Source of the DNA: Sorangium cellulosum So0157-2 | GTDB lineage: Bacteria; Myxococcota_A; Polyangia; Polyangiales; Polyangiaceae | Reading direction: 5' to 3' | NCBI RefSeq assembly: GCF_000418325.1 | Contig: NC_021658.1 | Location: 14,718,126-14,782,125, forward strand | Length of the DNA: 64,000 bases | In this document: one piece after another, positions 9,330 to 18,287 of the stretch | How positions within the stretch are numbered: position 1 is the stretch's first letter | How the letters are laid out: each line of letters starts with the position of its first letter | Notes under the pieces: model-generated | The model's database searches: none | What the model saw: only the letters and a program-made list of their open reading frames with translations | What the model was told of the DNA's origin: nothing | Program-made: the position numbers and the translations under genes

Positions 9330-12300
9330 TGGCCCCGCGCGGCTTCCTCAGGCGCGTCCAGCCGCGCCGCACCCTGCTGCTCTGGGCCGCCGCATGCCTC
9401 TCCGGCTGCAGCGCCGAGGTGGATGCGCCTGCGTCCGCCGCCGCCCTGCGCCGCCAGTTCCCGGACCAATCCGCGGCCGTGCTCGAGGCGCGCGAGGCGT
9501 TCGTCGGCGACGGGGAGGGGTTTCATCTGGGCTCGGCGGAGGTGAGCGGGAGACCGGCGCGGCCGCACGTGGTGCTGCCTCGCGAGGGGAGCGAGCCGAT
9601 CCGGCTCCGCACGCCGGCAGGGGTCGAGGTGCGGGTGCGAGAGCTCGGGGCCGCGGGGGAGGGCATGGCGGTGGAGCAGGCCGTGGCCTACCGGCGGAGC
9701 GGGGGGACGTCGTTCTGGTCGGCGACCGAGCACGGCGTGGAGGAGTGGCTGCTGGGCGATGAAGGCGTCGCGCAGGGCGGCGAGCCGGTGGCGGCGTGGG
9801 AGGTGGAGGGCGCGACGCTGCGCGAGCGCGGCGAGGCGGTGGAGCTCGTCGAGGAGGGGAGGGGGGCGGCGGTGCTGCGGGTCTCGGCGCCGCGGGCCCA
9901 TGCGCTCTCGGGGCGGCCTGTGGCCATGGCGCTCAGGGCGCGGGGCTCGCGCATCGAGCTCACGGTGGACGCGGGCGGCGAGGCGGTGCTCGTGGACCCG
10001 GCGTGGGTGCTGACCCAGGGCGCGATGAACGTCGCGCGGAAAGGTCATACCGCGACGCTGCTTCCGAGCGGCCTCGTCCTCGTGGTGGGCGGGCGGGATG
10101 ACGGGTCTCTCGACGAGACGAGCACCTCGTTCGACAGCGCGGAGCTGTACGACCCGGCGGCCGACTCCTGGAGCTTCACGGGGAGCATGAAGCACGCGCG
10201 CGCCGGGCACACGGCGACGCTGCTCTCGAGCGGCGAGGTCCTCGTCGTGGGCGGTAACGTGGAGAGTGCCCACGAGATCGACGGCGTCGATCTCGAGACC
10301 GCGGAGCTCTATCAGCCGAAGACTGGCACATGGACCGACGCGGCGTCGATGCGTCTCGCCCGCATCGGTCACACGGCGACGCTGCTCCCGAGCGGTAAGG
10401 TCCTCGTGACGGGCGGGGGCAAGAACGCCTTCTTCATCGACAGCGTGGAGCTGTACGACCCCGAGTCCGACCGGTGGGAGCTCATGGCGCCGATGGACGA
10501 CCCACGCGCTGGACACGAGGCGACGCTGCTCTCGAACGGCAAGGTCCTCGTGGCGGGCGGATATTACATTCCCGGCGCGTACGCCACGGCGCAGCTGTAC
10601 GACCCCGAGGCCGATCAGTGGGAGTTCACGAAGCCGATGACCTACGCGCGCAGCGGTATCACGATGATGTCGCTGCCGAATGGAGAGGTCCTGGTGGCGG
10701 GCGGCCGGCATCGTGACGGCACCTGGATCGCGAGCGCGGAGCGATACGAGCCGGAGGCCGGGAGCTGGGCGCTCACGAGCCCGATGAACCGCGGGCGGGC
10801 GAGGTACACCGCATCGCTGCTGCCCGACGGCATGGTCCTCTTCGCGGGCGGATTGACCGACGACTCTTTCTACCTGAGCAGCGCGGAGCGGTACGACCCG
10901 GCGACAAATACCTGGACCGTCACGACCTCCATGAGCTCCCCGCGCATCGGGCACACCGCCACGGTGTTGTCGAGCGGCGAGGTGCTGGTGGTAGGGGGGA
11001 GTTACTCTGATATCACGCTCGCCGAGACGGAGCGGTTCGGCCTGGCCCGGGGGGAGGCGTGCACCGCGACGACCGCATGCTTGTCCCCCGATATCTGCGT
11101 CGACGGCACCTGCTGTGACGTGCCGTGTCCCTGCGGCACCTGCGGCGCCCCGGGGACCGAGGGGCGCTGCGGCGAGGCAGGCAGCCCGGAGAAGGCCGGC
11201 TCGATCTGCGCGCCGTCCAGGTGCGACGGCGAGCTCAGCACCTTCGAGGCGGTGCAGTGCACGACGGCGTCCTCCGCGTGTCCCGCGCAGGTGAGCGTGC
11301 CCTGCGTCGCCTACCGATGCGATCCGCAGCGCGGCGCCTGCAGGCAGAGCTGCGCCTCGATCGACGATTGCCTGTCGGGCTACGCCTGCAACCTGCGCGG
11401 CCACTGCGTCCCGGCGCCGCCGGCGCCAGAGGCCGCGTCCGGCTGCAGCGCCGGGCCGGGCCGGGCCGCCCCCGTCGCGGCGTGCGCGGCCGGCGCGCTG
11501 CTCCTCGCGCTCGGCGTCGCGCGCCGCCGGCGACGCCGCGCCGCCGGCGCGCTCATCGCGCTCGCCGCCGCCTTCCAGCAAGCCGCCGCGCTCGCCCAGC
11601 CGGCCGCGGCTCCGGCCTCCCCCGCGCCGCCTGCGGCCTCGCCGCCCGCCGCCGCGGCACCGGCGCCGCCGCCCGCCGCGGCACCGGCGCCGCCGCCCGC
11701 CGGCCGGGCCGCCCCCGTCGCGGCGTGCGCGGCCGGCGCGCTGCTCCTCGCGCTCGGCGTCGCGCGCCGCCGGCGACGCCGCGCCGCCGGCGCGCTCATC
11801 GCGCTCGCCGCCGCCTTCCAGCAAGCCGCCGCGCTCGCCCAGCCGGCCGCGGCTCCGGCCTCCCCCGCGCCGCCTGCGGCCTCGCCGCCCGCCGCCGCGG
11901 CACCGGCGCCGCCGCCCGCCGCGGCACCGGCGCCGCCGCCCGCCGCCGCGCCGCCCTCGGACGTCGTCGAGCCTCCGCCCGCCGCGGATCCCGTCGCCGA
12001 GGCGCGCGCCCACTTCGAGCGCGGCCTCGATCTGTATCGCCAGGGCGCCTGGGAGGCCGCGCTCGCCGAGTTCCTCGCGTCGCGGCAGGACTATCCGACC
12101 TGGAGCGCCACCTCGAGCGCGGCGCTGTGCCTCCAGCAGCTCCGCCGCTACGACGAGGCGCTCGCGCTCTTCGAGACCCTGCTCGGCGACTTCGCGCAGC
12201 GGCTGCCGCCGGAGACCAGGAACGCCGCGCAGCAGGCCGTCGTGCGGCTGCGCGGGCTGGTCGGCACCGTCGACGTCGCCGACGCCGAGATCGGCGCCTC

Positions 12301-13618
12301 GATCATGGTCGACGGCCAGCACCGCGGCGACTATCCGCTGCCCGCGCCGCTGCGCGTCGGCGCCGGCAGCCACGTGATCCGCGTCTACAAGGACGGCTTC
12401 GAGCCGTTCGAGACCCGCGTCGACGTCGCCGGAGGGCAGGTGGTCCGCATCCTGTCGCGCCTCCAGAAGCTCGTCGAGTCGGGGCGCCTGCGCGTCACCG
12501 AGCGGAACGGCAAGGCGCTCGACGTGCTCGTCGACGGCTACACCGTCGGCAAGACGCCGTGGGAGGGGCCGCTCTCGCCCGGCCAGCACACGGTGGTGCT
12601 GCGCGGCTCGGGCGACCTCGGGACCATGCCCGCCTCGGTGATCATCCGGCGCAAGCAGACGACGCCCCTCGCCCTCTTCGCCGAGGAGCTGAGCGCGACG
12701 CTCCGGATCGAGCCCACGCCGGTGTGCGCCAGCGTCACCGTCGACGGCGTGGCGCTCGGCAGCGGCATCTGGGAGGGGCGCCTGAGCCCCGGCCGGCACC
12801 GGATCGAGGTCGCCGCGGGCGGCTTCGTCACCGCGCAGCGCGAGGCGGTCCTCGCCCGCGGCGCGCGCACGGTCGTCTCCGTGCCGCTGGAGCGCGTGCA
12901 GCTCGGGCGCCCTCCGGGGCGGTTCCTCGTCGAGCTCGACGCGGGCCCGGCGTTCCTGCCGTCGTTCGGCGGCGCCGCCGCGGTCCAGTGCACGGGATCG
13001 TGCTCGATGGGCGTCGGCGCAGGCGGCCTCGGCGCCATCCACGCCGGCTACGAGCTCTGGTCCGGCTTCGGCTTCGGCGTGACGACCGGCTACCTCCAGG
13101 TGCACCAGACGGTGGCCGCCCGGCGCATGTCGCTGCAGATCCAGGACAGCCAGCCGGACAGCACCGGCGCGGCCGACGACGCGCTCGCGCTCCGCGGCTT
13201 CCTGGCGGGCGGCTGGGCCGGCCTGTCGCTCGGCCACCGCCACCGATTCTCGGTCCGGCTCGGCGCCGGCGCCCTGCTCGGCACCGTGCGCGACGAGCGC
13301 ACCGGCACGTTCACCTCCGCCAGCGGCATGGAATTCCGCCTCGATCCCACGGTGGCGCAGGACCCCGCCAGGTTCTTCGTGATGACGCCGGAGGTGCGCG
13401 GGGGCCTGCGCCTCGGGGATCACCTCGAGGTGACGGCCGGCCTCGCGGCGGCGGTCCTGGTCCGGCTGAAGGAGCCCGTGTGGACGAACCCCCCGGAGGG
13501 CGCCTACGGCCGGATCGACCGCGATCGCGGGTTCTTCGCCAGGTTCGAGCAAGAGTCGCTCGCCGGCACGGTGATGGTCGTGATCGCGCCCAAGATCGGG
13601 ATGCGCTACACGTTCTGA
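9329..13618 (+). CDS. Fusion: Kelch lipoprotein with internal duplicated MYXO-CTERM, joined to TPR/PEGA/outer-membrane-like protein (copy B2)
   Basis: A 1429-residue reading frame. Residues 1 to about 735 repeat B1: LSGC lipobox, Kelch propeller, Cys-rich part and a MYXO-CTERM segment with Cys at about 706. The frame then continues into a signal-peptide-like stretch (AGALIALAAAFQQAAALAQ) and a Pro/Ala linker, and the block MYXO-CTERM + signal-like + Pro/Ala is repeated once (243-bp period). After this come TPR-like helices (about 885-970), three PEGA-type domains (about 980-1045, 1050-1118, 1122-1190; 'VDG...G..P..GPLSPG.H') and a probable beta-barrel ending in GMRYTF. No in-frame ATG/GTG/TTG is visible between the two halves, so the second half cannot easily be a separate gene. 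The ancestral state was probably two genes. Confidence 0.75.
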   Translation: MAPRGFLRRVQPRRTLLLWAAACLSGCSAEVDAPASAAALRRQFPDQSAAVLEAREAFVGDGEGFHLGSAEVSGRPARPHVVLPREGSEPIRLRTPAGVEVRVRELGAAGEGMAVEQAVAYRRSGGTSFWSATEHGVEEWLLGDEGVAQGGEPVAAWEVEGATLRERGEAVELVEEGRGAAVLRVSAPRAHALSGRPVAMALRARGSRIELTVDAGGEAVLVDPAWVLTQGAMNVARKGHTATLLPSGLVLVVGGRDDGSLDETSTSFDSAELYDPAADSWSFTGSMKHARAGHTATLLSSGEVLVVGGNVESAHEIDGVDLETAELYQPKTGTWTDAASMRLARIGHTATLLPSGKVLVTGGGKNAFFIDSVELYDPESDRWELMAPMDDPRAGHEATLLSNGKVLVAGGYYIPGAYATAQLYDPEADQWEFTKPMTYARSGITMMSLPNGEVLVAGGRHRDGTWIASAERYEPEAGSWALTSPMNRGRARYTASLLPDGMVLFAGGLTDDSFYLSSAERYDPATNTWTVTTSMSSPRIGHTATVLSSGEVLVVGGSYSDITLAETERFGLARGEACTATTACLSPDICVDGTCCDVPCPCGTCGAPGTEGRCGEAGSPEKAGSICAPSRCDGELSTFEAVQCTTASSACPAQVSVPCVAYRCDPQRGACRQSCASIDDCLSGYACNLRGHCVPAPPAPEAASGCSAGPGRAAPVAACAAGALLLALGVARRRRRRAAGALIALAAAFQQAAALAQPAAAPASPAPPAASPPAAAAPAPPPAAAPAPPPAGRAAPVAACAAGALLLALGVARRRRRRAAGALIALAAAFQQAAALAQPAAAPASPAPPAASPPAAAAPAPPPAAAPAPPPAAAPPSDVVEPPPAADPVAEARAHFERGLDLYRQGAWEAALAEFLASRQDYPTWSATSSAALCLQQLRRYDEALALFETLLGDFAQRLPPETRNAAQQAVVRLRGLVGTVDVADAEIGASIMVDGQHRGDYPLPAPLRVGAGSHVIRVYKDGFEPFETRVDVAGGQVVRILSRLQKLVESGRLRVTERNGKALDVLVDGYTVGKTPWEGPLSPGQHTVVLRGSGDLGTMPASVIIRRKQTTPLALFAEELSATLRIEPTPVCASVTVDGVALGSGIWEGRLSPGRHRIEVAAGGFVTAQREAVLARGARTVVSVPLERVQLGRPPGRFLVELDAGPAFLPSFGGAAAVQCTGSCSMGVGAGGLGAIHAGYELWSGFGFGVTTGYLQVHQTVAARRMSLQIQDSQPDSTGAADDALALRGFLAGGWAGLSLGHRHRFSVRLGAGALLGTVRDERTGTFTSASGMEFRLDPTVAQDPARFFVMTPEVRGGLRLGDHLEVTAGLAAAVLVRLKEPVWTNPPEGAYGRIDRDRGFFARFEQESLAGTVMVVIAPKIGMRYTF
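11461..11945 (+). repeat. 243-bp in-frame tandem duplication inside B2
   Basis: The sequence beginning CCGGGCCGCCCCCGTCGCGG occurs at 11461 and again at 11704, 243 bp (81 codons) apart, and the copies stay identical to the end of the Pro/Ala-rich stretch. Each copy codes for the hydrophobic MYXO-CTERM helix, its Arg cluster, a signal-peptide-like helix and a Pro/Ala linker. Because 243 is a multiple of three, the reading frame is kept. Confidence 0.85.
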
Positions 13619-13764
13619 CGTGGCGTGGGGGGCTGGCCTGCCTGCCCAACCCGTCCTGTGAGAGCGCAACAATCCAGCGTGGCAGCACGGATGCCCTGGG
13701 CTCGCGGGTCGAGGTAGCATCGCGATTGAGACCTCGCCTACATCTTCTAGAATAAAGCTTTCTT

Positions 13765-15462
13765 GTGGACGGCAAGACCTTGAGCGGACGGTACACCCTG
13801 GTCCGCCTCCTCGGCCGAGGAGGGATGGGGGCTGTCTACGAGGCCGACGACGCGGAGCAGGCGCGCCGCGTGGCCGTGAAGGTCATGAACGGCGAGATCG
13901 TCCACAGCCGCTCTGCGATGGAGCGGTTCGAGCGCGAGGCGAGGGCCGCGAGCGCCATCCAGACCGAGCACATCGTCCGCGTGCTCGACACGGGCGTGGA
14001 CCGCGAGACGGGCTCGCCGTTCCTGGTGATGGAGCTGCTCCGCGGCGAAGATCTCGCGCAGCTCCTCTCGCGCCTCGGCCCGCTGCCCCCGCGGGTCGCG
14101 CTCCGGATCGTGGCGCAGGCCTGCGTCGGCCTGCAGAAGGCGCACGACGCCGGCGTCGTGCACCGCGACATCAAGCCCGCCAACCTGTTCCTCGCCCAGC
14201 GCGAGGGGGGCGCCGGGCTCATCGTGAAGCTGCTCGATTTCGGCATCGCCAAGATCAAGCCGGCCCACGAGCCGCGCAGGGACACGACGGGGCTCACCCG
14301 GTCCGGGAGCATGCTCGGGACGCCCCGCTACATGTCCCCGGAGCAGGCGCGGGGCATCAAGGACATCGATCACCGGACCGACATCTGGGCGCTCGGGATC
14401 GTCCTTTACCACGCGCTCGCGGGGCGGACGCCGACCGAGGACGTCGAGGCCTTCGGCGATCTCATCGCCACCCTGGTCGCCGACCTCCCGGCGCCGGTCC
14501 AGGACTTCGCGCCGTGGGTCGCGCCCGAGATCGCGGCGGTCGTCGACGGCGCGCTCCAGTACCAGCCCGTCGCCCGGTACCCGTGCGCCTCGGTGATGCT
14601 CGACGCGATCAGGCCGCTCCTCGGGAACGACCCGCTCTCGCTCGACGAGGGCATGCTCGTCCCGCTCTCGCCGTCGGAGCGCCAGACCGTGGCGCCGAGG
14701 CTCGAGGTCCGGGCGAGCCCGCGCGTGCACCGCCGGGGCATCGTCGCGGGCGCGGCGGCGGGGAGCGCCGCGAGGCGCTGGCGGGACCAGTCGACCGACT
14801 GCGCGACGGTGCCCGCGCTCGAGGCGGACGAGACGCCGCGGGTGAGCCAGGAGGCGCAGGCGCCGCAGCGCCCCCGGAGCAAGGCGCACGTGGCGGTCGC
14901 CGCGCTGCTCGTGGCGGGCCTCGGCTGGGGCGTGACGCACCGCGCGCGCGCCCCGGCGGGCGCGGCGATGACCGGCATGCACCTCGTCTCCCGCGAGCTC
15001 TCGAGGGCGCTCCCCACCGTCCAGCGGGCGGCGCCCCCGGCGGCCGTGCAGACGCCCGTCCAGCACCGGGTCGAGCTGGCGATCGTCCCCGCGGACGCCT
15101 CGGTCGAGGTCGACGGGGTGCCCGCGCCCCTGAAGGACGGCGCCGTCGAGCTCACGGGCGCGCTCGGGAGCAGACGCAAGGTGCGCGTCTTCAAGGGCAG
15201 CTCCGAGATCGAGCGCGACGTCGCCATCACCGAGGCGGGCGCGCTCCCCTCGAAGCTGCAGCTGCCGCTGCCCCGGAAGCGCGCTCCGGAGAGGCGGCCC
15301 CGGTCCGCGGCGGCGAGCTCGGTCCCTGCCGCCGCCCCCGCCGACGCGTCGAGCGCGGCGCCCTCCCGGGGTGCGGGCGCCGCGCCGGCGGGCGCGCCGA
15401 GCGCCGCGCCCGCCGCCCCGCTCGCGCACGACCCGCTCATGCCCCCGCGCTTCATCGAGTAG
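13765..15462 (+). CDS. Ser/Thr protein kinase, membrane-anchored, with C-terminal PEGA-like domain
   Basis: A 565-residue Hanks-type kinase. The Gly-rich loop is GRGGMGAVY (residues 17-25), the catalytic loop HRDIKPANLF (about 132), then DFGIAK and the TPRYMSPEQARG activation/P+1 segment, so it should be active. A single membrane helix (VAVAALLVAGLGWGVTH, about 374-392) follows a linker. Outside it, about residues 430-500 (VPADASVEVDGVPAPL...VRVFKGSSEIE) look like a PEGA-type domain, ending in an Ala/Pro-rich tail. The GTG at 13765 is preceded by an AT-rich stretch (TAGAATAAAGCTTTC), unusual for this genome and perhaps part of the promoter. The substrate is unknown. Confidence 0.85.
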   Translation: MDGKTLSGRYTLVRLLGRGGMGAVYEADDAEQARRVAVKVMNGEIVHSRSAMERFEREARAASAIQTEHIVRVLDTGVDRETGSPFLVMELLRGEDLAQLLSRLGPLPPRVALRIVAQACVGLQKAHDAGVVHRDIKPANLFLAQREGGAGLIVKLLDFGIAKIKPAHEPRRDTTGLTRSGSMLGTPRYMSPEQARGIKDIDHRTDIWALGIVLYHALAGRTPTEDVEAFGDLIATLVADLPAPVQDFAPWVAPEIAAVVDGALQYQPVARYPCASVMLDAIRPLLGNDPLSLDEGMLVPLSPSERQTVAPRLEVRASPRVHRRGIVAGAAAGSAARRWRDQSTDCATVPALEADETPRVSQEAQAPQRPRSKAHVAVAALLVAGLGWGVTHRARAPAGAAMTGMHLVSRELSRALPTVQRAAPPAAVQTPVQHRVELAIVPADASVEVDGVPAPLKDGAVELTGALGSRRKVRVFKGSSEIERDVAITEAGALPSKLQLPLPRKRAPERRPRSAAASSVPAAAPADASSAAPSRGAGAAPAGAPSAAPAAPLAHDPLMPPRFIE

Positions 15463-15711
15463 CCACCGCCCTCGTCCGGCCGAGCGGCGTGCCTGCGGCC
15501 CCGCGGCGCCCCCCCGACCGGCGGCGGCGCGCGTCGCCGCGATCGGGCGCCTGCGCGATCGGGCGAACCTCGGTCGCCCGGCGTTGTCTGCCCCGGAGCT
15601 CCTCGCCGCCCCCGCGGCGGCCCCGGCGCCGCGGGGAGCGGCGTGACACAACGGATGCGGCGCTGCCCGTCTGACCGAGCACCCGCTCGGTCCGCGGGGA
15701 GGGAGAAGAGC

Positions 15712-16893
15712 ATGGGCGAACTCGGGATGGAGTGGGCAAGGCGCGCGCTCCTCGGCGGCCAGGCGCTCGTCGACAGGCTCGACGCGAGCGACGACTTCTC
15801 GCTGGTCACCTTCTCGAGCGACGCCGCGGTGAGGATCCCCGACGGCCCCGTCGGGCCCCGGCGAGCGGCGATCAAGGCCGCGATCGCGGGCATCGCCGAG
15901 GGGGGCGGCACCAACATCGGCCGCGGCCTGGAGCTCGGCTACGCGCAGGCCGCCCAGCCGGGCATCCCCGACGGCGCCGTGCGGGTCGTGCTGCTGCTCT
16001 CCGACGGGCGCGCGAACGCCGGGATCACGAGCTCGGAGCGGCTCTCGAGGCTCGCGCTCGACGCCTTCCAGGCCGGCGTCCAGACGAGCACGTTCGGGCT
16101 CGGCGCCGACTACGACGGCGCGCTGATGAGCGGCATCGCGAGCGACGGGGCCGGCGGGTACTACTACCTGCGCGATCCGGAGCAGATCGCGACGGAGCTC
16201 GACAAGCGGCTCGATCCGGTGGCGACCGCGGTCGAGCTCCGGGTGCGGCTGAAGCCGGACGTGAAGCTGCTCCAGGTCTACGGCTCGCGCCGGCTGAGCG
16301 ACGCCGAGGCGGCGCGCGTGCGGGCGATCGAGGTGGCGGCGGACGCGCAGGCGGCGCGGCGCGATCGTATCGCGAGGGACCGCGAGGACGACGCCGGGGG
16401 CGGGATGCGGTTCTTCATCCCGGCGTTCTCGCGCGACGACGGCCACGCGCTGCTCTTCAAGCTCGGCCTCCCCGCCGGCGCGGAGGCGCGGACCGTCGCG
16501 TCCATCGAGCTCAAGTACAAGGACCGGCTGACCAAGCAGAACGTCGTCGACGAGGCGCCGCTCAAGGTCGCGTACGCGACCGGCGACGCCGCCAGCGCCG
16601 CGAGCGTCGACCTGTCGGTCGGCAGGACGATCCAGGGCTTCGCCGCCGGCGAGACGCTGGCCGAGGCCGCCCGGCAGATCGCGCTCGGCGATCGCGCCCG
16701 CGCGGTCGCGCTGCTCTCCGAGCGGGAGGGCATCCTGCGCGCCGCGGCCGGCGCGCTCGGCGAGCCGCTGTTCCTGAAGGACGCGGACCGCCTCGCGCGC
16801 CTCCGCGGCCACGCGGGCGCCGCGGACGGCCTTGGCGACCCGCTCGTGCTCGCGATGCTCCTCGAGACCGCCGCGCGGTCGCACCTCCGCTGA
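15712..16893 (+). CDS. VWA-domain protein lacking the first MIDAS motif, probably N-terminally truncated
   Basis: The ATG at 15712 has a good ribosome-binding site (GGAGGGAGAAGAGC) and gives 393 residues; a GTG at 15643 in the same frame adds 23. A von Willebrand A domain is clear from MEWARRALL through FSLVTFSSDAAV, GGGTNIGRGL (MIDAS Thr, about residue 66) and LLLSDGRANAG (MIDAS Asp, about 97). The first strand with its DxSxS metal-binding motif, and any signal peptide, is missing, and none is found upstream in any frame. The protein also has a beta-rich C-terminal part and helical tail typical of secreted myxobacterial VWA proteins. Either the 5' part was lost, or it is an unusual non-metal-binding VWA protein. 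Confidence 0.7.
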   Translation: MGELGMEWARRALLGGQALVDRLDASDDFSLVTFSSDAAVRIPDGPVGPRRAAIKAAIAGIAEGGGTNIGRGLELGYAQAAQPGIPDGAVRVVLLLSDGRANAGITSSERLSRLALDAFQAGVQTSTFGLGADYDGALMSGIASDGAGGYYYLRDPEQIATELDKRLDPVATAVELRVRLKPDVKLLQVYGSRRLSDAEAARVRAIEVAADAQAARRDRIARDREDDAGGGMRFFIPAFSRDDGHALLFKLGLPAGAEARTVASIELKYKDRLTKQNVVDEAPLKVAYATGDAASAASVDLSVGRTIQGFAAGETLAEAARQIALGDRARAVALLSEREGILRAAAGALGEPLFLKDADRLARLRGHAGAADGLGDPLVLAMLLETAARSHLR

Positions 16894-16958
16894 GGGCGCA
16901 TGACGATGGCCACGATGCTCCGAGCGCGGCGAGCCGCCGGCACCTCCGAGGTGCGGAC

Positions 16959-17801
16959 ATGACCCAGAGCTTCCCTCTCCGGCGCGATCGCGCGGCGCAG
17001 CACGTCGACGTGCCGCCGGGCGGCGAGATCGTCCTTCGCGGCAAGCTCGTGTGCTCGACCGACGCGTCGGTCATCGACGCGGCGACGACGACCTGGCCCG
17101 CGGGGGCGCCCGGCGGCGCCTCGGTGGACAGCGGCGGGCTCGTCGATTTCGCGCAGGGCGGCTTCCACGTGACGAGCCGCGACCCGGCGACCCACGAGGT
17201 CCACGCCATCGCGACCGGCGACCCGGCGCCCGCGTGTGCGCTCGCGGGCGTCGAGGCCCCGTGCCTGCCGCTCCGGCTGCTGCCGCTCGCGCGCGCGCGG
17301 CTCCAGACGGCCCCGGAGCTGACCAGCTGTCTGCGCGGGGGCATCACCGTCGAGGTGCCGGACGCCGTGATCCCGCCGGTCGCGCCGGCGGCCGTTCCTT
17401 ATGTGCAGGGCGCGGCGGTGCTGGTCGGTCTTGGCGCGCTCGCCGCGGTCGGGTGGGCGGTGCGGCGCCGGCGCGCCCGCTCGCCGCTCGGGCAGCTGAT
17501 CGGGCTCGCGAACCGCACGCGGGCCAAGCTGAAGGCGGCCGATCCGGTCGTGGCCGCGCCGCTCCTGCCCGCCGTGGACGCCGCGCTGGGCGCGCTGAAG
17601 CGGCGGCGCGTGGACGCCGTCTCGGCCGAGGGCAAGCGGGTCGCGGAGGTGCTGCGGCGGGTGGAGATGCGCCTCGACGCGTCGGCCCTGGAGGCGCGCG
17701 CCGACCGGGAGCAGCAGGCGGCGGACGAGATGGTCCGCGAGATCGAGAGCGCGCTCGAGGCGGTCGACGAGGTGGGGGGCGCGCGGCGGGGGCGGGCGTG
17801 A
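16959..17801 (+). CDS. Single-pass membrane protein of unknown function
   Basis: A 280-residue protein starting at ATG 16959, 65 bp after the VWA gene and probably co-transcribed. About 145 N-terminal residues contain three scattered Cys (LVCSTDAS, PACALAG, APCLPLR) and no clear signal peptide. One membrane helix follows (VQGAAVLVGLGALAAVGWAV, about 148-167), then an Arg-rich stop-transfer and a helical, coiled-coil-like C-terminus rich in Ala/Glu/Arg. No family is recognised. The neighbouring VWA protein suggests the two could form a membrane complex, which is inference only. Confidence 0.6.
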   Translation: MTQSFPLRRDRAAQHVDVPPGGEIVLRGKLVCSTDASVIDAATTTWPAGAPGGASVDSGGLVDFAQGGFHVTSRDPATHEVHAIATGDPAPACALAGVEAPCLPLRLLPLARARLQTAPELTSCLRGGITVEVPDAVIPPVAPAAVPYVQGAAVLVGLGALAAVGWAVRRRRARSPLGQLIGLANRTRAKLKAADPVVAAPLLPAVDAALGALKRRRVDAVSAEGKRVAEVLRRVEMRLDASALEARADREQQAADEMVREIESALEAVDEVGGARRGRA

Positions 17802-17845
17802 GGCGCGCGGTGAGCGCATCCGGGTGAGCTGGCGCGTCCACGCGG

Positions 17846-17882
17846 GAGATGGGTGGCACCCGTCTCTTGGTGGACGTGCGTC
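17846..17882. repeat. First unit of the 43-bp hairpin-repeat array, left of the transposon
   Basis: GAGATGGGTGGCACCCGTCTC at 17846-17866 forms a near-perfect hairpin and continues into TTGGTGGACGTGCGTC. The same unit continues at 22776 on the other side of the transposon, so the array was split by the insertion. The last eight bases (CGTGCGTC, 17875-17882) are the target-site duplication. The array lies between convergent genes (16959-17801 on plus, 23019-23500 on minus). Confidence 0.85.
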
Positions 17883-17935
17883 GGTAGTGGTCGCGTTTGC
17901 CTGAATCGCGACCACCCCGCTCCAACTGCGACCAC
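17883..17935 (+). repeat. Left transposon end: TIR plus subterminal GCGACCAC motifs
   Basis: The 17-bp TIR (17883-17899) contains GTGGTCGCG, which is repeated inverted at 17907-17915 (CGCGACCAC), giving a small cruciform, and again as GCGACCAC at 17928-17935. The 15-bp word TCCAACTGCGACCAC at 17921-17935 recurs at the right end (22725-22739) in the same orientation. Repeated GTGGTCGC/GCGACCAC words at both ends are good candidates for transposase-binding sites. Confidence 0.8.
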
Positions 17936-18084
17936 TTCGCCGGAAGGTACGCGGCACGCTGGGCCTCCTCGTAGAGGTGAACGGCGGCACGATGGTGGAC
18001 ATCCCCGGGGGCGCGTTCCTGGAGTCGGGAACGGGCATGCGGGCGGCGATGCTAGAAATTAGCTAGCGCATTCGCGCACTTAGA

Positions 18085-18116
18085 AAATGTCCTTGCGCAA
18101 ATGCGCAAGGACATTT
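18085..18116. terminator. Perfect 15-bp stem hairpin, T-rich flank
   Basis: AAATGTCCTTGCGCA and its exact complement are separated by two bases, followed by ATATTTTG. This is a strong bidirectional terminator candidate about 200 bp inside the left end of the transposon, where it would shield the element from outside transcription. Confidence 0.65.
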
Positions 18117-18255
18117 ATATTTTGACGGCGGAGCCGATTTGTCCGTTGACGTTGGGCCGTTAGTGCTGTAGACCAAGCCTCGCGTGCACGGCCTGCGGCC
18201 GTGACGTTTGGAAGTGAGCGTCCACGCACGTCCTCGATAAGCGTGCGCAAAGCGA

Positions 18256-18287
18256 AAGGGCCCCCTGGTTGCCGCCGGGAGGCCCTT
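18256..18287. terminator. Terminator-like hairpin (AAGGGCC...GGCCCTT)
   Basis: A 7-bp outer stem AAGGGCC/GGCCCTT with further C/G pairing inside, followed by CCTGTTG. It lies upstream of the small DUF4177-like gene and in style resembles the hairpin at 19197-19227 (both follow CGAAAG). Confidence 0.5.

Larger units (their letters stand above)
2070..11614 (+). repeat. Tandem direct duplication, period 4762 bp (Y-X-A-B units)
   Basis: Equivalent points of the two units are exactly 4762 bp apart at the Y cassette (2070/6832), the X repeat (2180/6942), the A-gene start (2264/7026) and the B-gene start (4567/9329). The offset grows to 4783 bp at the B-gene tail (6658/11441) because of in-frame length differences in the Kelch part. 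Unit 1 spans about 2070-6831 and unit 2 about 6832-11614. The 5' third and the Cys-rich 3' part of each gene are nearly identical between units, while the middle Kelch segments differ clearly. Confidence 0.85.

Noticed and set aside
9074..13720. A very long minus-strand open frame (about 1550 codons) opposite A2/B2
   Set aside because: It is Arg/His/Gly-rich without any domain and mirrors the Kelch and PEGA genes; high GC leaves antisense frames open.
13617..13764. Riboswitch or tRNA in the gaps of the first 15 kb
   Set aside because: No cloverleaf, T-loop or known aptamer pattern was found; only an AT-rich stretch before the kinase start.
17953..18065. Fragment resembling a sulfatase-modifying factor (VEVNGGTMVDIPGGAFLE)
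   Set aside because: About 35 codons with no start or further similarity; the match to the 'MV.IPGG.F' pattern is too short.
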